DNA of 8,601 nucleotides, from NCBI GenBank assembly GCA_946481615.1, contig CAMLOR010000139.1, positions 1-8,601 on the forward strand. Direction: 5' to 3'. The position numbers and the translations under genes were made by a program. Source of the DNA: an uncultured Aquimonas sp. Lineage in GTDB: Bacteria > Pseudomonadota > Gammaproteobacteria > Xanthomonadales > Xanthomonadaceae. Every line of letters starts with the position of its first letter. Within the stretch, counting starts at the first letter, position 1. Positions 6,817-8,601 of the stretch are shown in pieces. The notes under the pieces are model-generated. The model saw only the letters and a program-made list of their open reading frames with translations, did no database searches and was not told the origin of the DNA.

Positions 6817-6845
6817 GTGAAGCGCATGCGTCGCGACGCGTTCAC
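6817..6845. repeat. Weak hairpin GTGAA/TTCAC after the DUF4124 gene
   Basis: GTGAA (6817-6821) pairs with TTCAC (6841-6845) and CGC (6823-6825) with GCG (6838-6840) across a bulge. The loop contains the 12-bp palindrome GCGTCGCGACGC (6828-6839). No T tract follows. It begins 11 bp after the stop codon and might protect the mRNA 3' end, or be chance in GC-rich sequence. Confidence 0.25.
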
Positions 6846-6896
6846 ATGACGCGAAAGTGCTGGCCCGCCACGGGAAGATTGCGCAGACGCTGACGA

Positions 6897-7093
6897 TGCT
6901 CTTGCCGGGGCGCGGTGGACGGCCTGCGAAGGCGGCTGGAGTCGGACGGACAAGGCCGGCGAAGCCGGGCGCGGACACGATGTCCGCGCGTTTTCGCTGA
7001 GGCATGGATGCCGAATCGAAACCCCCCGGCCGAGTCCAGCTTCCGGCGCAGCCGGCGCCGCAGCCGGCCGTCCACCGCGCCCCGGCAAGAGCA
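6897..7093. repeat. 197-bp palindromic element with 28-bp perfect inverted arms
   Basis: The segments 6897-6924 and 7066-7093 are exact reverse complements over 28 bp (left arm begins TGCTCTTGCCGGGG). Further in, 6935-6949 pairs with 7026-7040 at 13 of 15 positions (GCTGGAGTCGGACGG against its near complement). Outside the arms, weaker similarity continues for about 20 bp (left TTGCGCAGACGC, right complement TTGCGTGGTCGC). The centre holds smaller hairpins: CCGGC/GCCGG (6956-6960 with 6964-6968), the terminator at 6969-6994, and a stem TTTCG/CGAAA (6992-6996 with 7017-7021) enclosing GGCA/TGCC. I see no transposase, no clear target-site duplication and no convincing coding. It fills most of the 403-bp gap 6806-7208. 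It could be a MITE or REPIN-like mobile palindrome, a structured RNA, or two diverged inverted copies of a dispersed repeat. Confidence 0.8.
6969..6994 (+). terminator. Rho-independent terminator-like hairpin at the centre of the palindrome
   Basis: A perfect 9-bp stem GCGCGGACA (6969-6977)/TGTCCGCGC (6981-6989) with a CGA loop is followed by GTTTTCG. The stem is strong but the T run is only four. It would stop plus-strand transcription from the metF/DUF4124 side 164 bp after the DUF4124 stop codon and insulate ilvE, or end a short RNA started nearby. Confidence 0.6.
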
Positions 7094-7138
7094 CGCGCGA
7101 CCACGCAACCACCCGCTCTCCCGACACGAACGCCGAGG

Positions 7139-7160
7139 CCAGCGCCAACACCAGCGCCAA
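7139..7160 (+). repeat. 10-bp direct repeat CCAGCGCCAA upstream of the ilvE -10 box
   Basis: CCAGCGCCAA occurs at 7139-7148 and 7151-7160, offset by 12 bp. It covers the -35 zone of the ilvE promoter, where no TTGACA-like hexamer is seen. It may be an activator site or chance. Confidence 0.35.
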
Positions 7161-7174
7161 AACCGCGAAGCCAC

Positions 7175-7180
7175 TAAAAT
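7175..7180 (+). promoter_or_regulatory. ilvE: Likely -10 box (TAAAAT) of the ilvE promoter
   Basis: TAAAAT stands out in very GC-rich DNA, 28 bp before the ilvE ATG. Transcription would start near 7187, leaving a leader of about 22 nt that contains the Shine-Dalgarno GGAG (7197-7200). No good -35 match is seen at 16-18 bp. Confidence 0.65.
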
Positions 7181-7208
7181 CGTCGCTTCGCCTTCCGGAG
7201 CCTGCCCC

Positions 7209-8129
7209 ATGACGCGTCCCGCCTACCCCGATCACATCTGGCACAACGGCCGCATCAAACCCTGGGCCGAGGCCACGGTGCACGTGATGGCGCACGTAGT
7301 GCACTACGGCTCTTCGGTGTTCGAAGGCATCCGCTGCTACCAGACACCCAACGGCCCCGCGATCTTCCGGCTCACCGACCACAACAAGCGCCTGTTCGCC
7401 TCGGCCAAGATCTACGACCTCGCCCTCCCCTACACGCTCGAGCAGATCAACGAGGCCTGTCGCGAGGTGATCCACGCCAACGGCAATAGCACGGATTATC
7501 TGCGGCCCGTCGCCTATCGCGGCCTCGGCGGCTTCGGGCTCTCGGCGGACACGCCGATCGACGTCGCGGTCGCGACCTGGAGGATGGGCCAGTACCTTGG
7601 CGCAGCGGTGCTCGAACAGGGCATCGACGCCTGCGTGTCGAGCTGGCAGCGCTTCGCGCCGAACACGATTCCCGCGGGCGCCAAGGCCGGCGGCAACTAT
7701 CTTTCCGGCCAGCTCGTCGCACGCGAAGCGCGCCGCCTGGGCTTCGGTGAAGGCATCGCGCTGGCTTCGACCGGCCTGCTGTCGGAAGGCGCGGGCGAAA
7801 ACCTGTTCCTCGTCTTCGACGGCGCCCTGCACACGACGCCGGTCAGCGCGGCGCTGCTCAACGGCATCACGCGCAACTCGATCATCGCCCTGGCGCGCGA
7901 TCACGGCATCGAAGTCGTCGAGCGCGACATGCCGCGCGAATACCTCTACCTGTGCGACGAACTTTTCATGTGCGGCACGGCTGCCGAGATCACGCCGATC
8001 CGTTCGGTCGATGGCAAACCGGTCGGCAACGGCAAGCCGGGGCCGGTGACGGGACGCATGCAGGAGCTGTTCTTCGGACTGTTCTCGGGGAAGACGCCCG
8101 ACAAGTACGGCTGGCTCGAACCCGTCTGA
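7209..8129 (+). CDS. ilvE: Branched-chain amino acid aminotransferase (PLP fold type IV)
   Basis: IlvE is a cytoplasmic enzyme that transfers the amino group of glutamate to the 2-oxo acids of leucine, isoleucine and valine, the last step of their synthesis. The 306-residue chain is the usual length. The PLP Schiff-base lysine is K159 within AGAKAGGNYLSGQLVAREARR, the same position as in the E. coli enzyme. The fold-type IV signature EGIALASTGLLSEGAGENLFLV (181-202, with E193) follows. HYGSSVFEGIRCY (32-44) and the closing CGTAAEITPI are also typical. D-amino acid transaminase and aminodeoxychorismate lyase share the fold, but the overall match favours IlvE. ATG 7209 is set by GGAG at 7197-7200, 8 nt upstream; the frame is open back to 6915, but that part runs through the palindrome and has no protein character. 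It has its own promoter box and faces a kinase gene. Confidence 0.96.
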   Translation: MTRPAYPDHIWHNGRIKPWAEATVHVMAHVVHYGSSVFEGIRCYQTPNGPAIFRLTDHNKRLFASAKIYDLALPYTLEQINEACREVIHANGNSTDYLRPVAYRGLGGFGLSADTPIDVAVATWRMGQYLGAAVLEQGIDACVSSWQRFAPNTIPAGAKAGGNYLSGQLVAREARRLGFGEGIALASTGLLSEGAGENLFLVFDGALHTTPVSAALLNGITRNSIIALARDHGIEVVERDMPREYLYLCDELFMCGTAAEITPIRSVDGKPVGNGKPGPVTGRMQELFFGLFSGKTPDKYGWLEPV

Positions 8130-8130
8130 T

Positions 8131-8215
8131 GTCGTCCCCGCGAAGGCGGGGACCCAGCGATTTGGCTTTTCGCATGCCGGGAGTCGCCGGACTCCCGCCT
8201 GCGCGGGAATGACGA
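8131..8215. repeat. REP/REPIN-type double hairpin between ilvE and the kinase gene
   Basis: Two half-elements lie in inverted orientation. The first has stem GTCCCCGC (8134-8141)/GCGGGGAC (8146-8153) with a GAAG loop. The second, read on the minus strand, is the familiar TTCCCGCGCAGGCGGGA type, with stem 8193-8198/8203-8208. TCGTC (8132-8136) and GACGA (8211-8215) mark the outer ends. An alternative 8-bp stem CGGGAGTC (8178-8185)/GACTCCCG (8190-8197) overlaps the second half. Elements of this type are dispersed in many proteobacterial genomes. It starts 1 bp after the ilvE stop and ends 4 bp before the kinase stop, so it may also act as the shared 3' end of both convergent transcripts. Confidence 0.8.
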
Positions 8216-8219
8216 AAGG

Positions 8220-8601
8220 TCAGGCGACAGTGCCTGGCAGCCGGCGATACGGCTCGAATTCGAGCGTGGCCACCGCGCCGACGGCATCGCGCCGCGGCGC
8301 GATGGACGCGCGCCAGTCGTAGAGTTCGCACAGGCGCCGCACGATGGCGAGGCCGATGCCCGCGCCCTTGCTGCCTTCCGCGCTCTTGCCGCGATAGCCG
8401 CGATCGAACAGATGCGCGGCGTCTTCCTCGCTGATGCCGGGCCCCGTATCGGCCACTTCCACGCGGTCGCCCAGCACGGTGACGACGACCTCGCCCGCCG
8501 GCGTGTACTTGCAGGCGTTGGTGATCAGATTGCCGAGCGCCACCGAGACCACGGCCTCGGGCGCGTCCAGCAGCACGCTCTGCTGGCCCTCGACGCGGAT
8601 C
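8220..8601 (-). CDS. Sensor histidine kinase, C-terminal catalytic part (runs off the window)
   Basis: Only the last 126 residues are present; the gene enters from beyond 8601, reading IRVEGQQSVLLDAPEAV. It is the HATPase_c (GHKL) ATP-binding domain of a two-component sensor kinase, which phosphorylates a response regulator. All four ATP-binding boxes are visible: N box NLITNACKYT (ending near 8505), G1 DTGPGI, F box LFDRGYRG and G2 GAGIGLAIV. The chain ends about 35 residues after G2, so no receiver domain is fused at the C-terminus. The dimerisation/His box, sensor and membrane parts are outside the window, so the signal is unknown. GTG 8576 is inside the domain and is not the start. The gene converges on ilvE across the REP element. 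Confidence 0.93.
   Translation of the reverse strand, partial: IRVEGQQSVLLDAPEAVVSVALGNLITNACKYTPAGEVVVTVLGDRVEVADTGPGISEEDAAHLFDRGYRGKSAEGSKGAGIGLAIVRRLCELYDWRASIAPRRDAVGAVATLEFEPYRRLPGTVA

Noticed and set aside
6896..7000. 34-codon plus-strand ORF (MLLPGRGGRP...) inside the palindrome
   Set aside because: No Shine-Dalgarno sequence, and its body is made of the inverted arm and the terminator stem, so the coding look is incidental.
6915..7208. In-frame N-terminal extension of ilvE
   Set aside because: IlvE homology begins at 7209, which has a good GGAG site; the extension is Arg-rich and crosses the palindrome and the promoter box.
6738..7904. 388-residue minus-strand open frame with a hydrophobic stretch (AVLALVLALASAFVSG, near 7110-7160) like a signal peptide
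   Set aside because: The stretch has no ATG before it at the right distance, the frame runs antisense to ilvE, and the rest is Arg/Pro/Ser-rich without motifs.
8131..8215. CRISPR-like repeat reading of the GC-rich repeats
   Set aside because: Only two inverted half-elements with no regular spacing and no cas genes.

Overview
The window is GC-rich, densely coding DNA from a gammaproteobacterium, most likely of the order Xanthomonadales and perhaps the Rhodanobacteraceae (Dokdonella-like). This rests on the sequence of S-adenosylhomocysteinase and its upstream SAH riboswitch, on TAnnnT boxes placed directly before ATG starts, on a Xanthomonadales-type PA-domain secreted protein, and on a dispersed palindromic repeat of the TTCCCGC...GCGGGAA type. 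The genus is an inference.

Layout: an SAH riboswitch (1-79) leads into ahcY (109-1530, +), which ends at a strong bidirectional terminator (1549-1579). A minus-strand block follows. First is a gene for a secreted PA-domain, HExxH metalloprotease-like protein with C-terminal Ig/cadherin-like domains. It is cut in two by an in-frame TAA at 2786-2788 (N-terminal part 2786-3994, C-terminal part 1616-2785). Next is a six-helix membrane diguanylate cyclase (4081-5229). A 94-bp divergent region with a perfect 10-bp inverted repeat leads to metF (5324-6148, +) and a small exported DUF4124 protein (6185-6805, +). The 403-bp gap 6806-7208 has no convincing gene. It holds a 197-bp palindrome with 28-bp perfect arms, a nested terminator, and the ilvE promoter. 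ilvE (7209-8129, +) faces the 3' end of a sensor histidine kinase gene (8220-8601, -, running off the window), with a REP-type double hairpin between them.

How the genes relate: AhcY clears S-adenosylhomocysteine to homocysteine and adenosine. MetF makes the 5-methyl-THF that remethylates homocysteine, so both serve the activated methyl cycle. Only ahcY carries the SAH riboswitch here. metF lies behind the opposite-strand block and appears to have its own leaderless-type promoter. IlvE is general branched-chain amino acid metabolism. The cyclase and kinase are signalling genes with no visible link to the methyl cycle.

I see no complete undescribed defence or mobile system. The items most worth a second look are the nonsense-split secreted protease with its IFADGFED tail and the large palindrome at 6897-7093.
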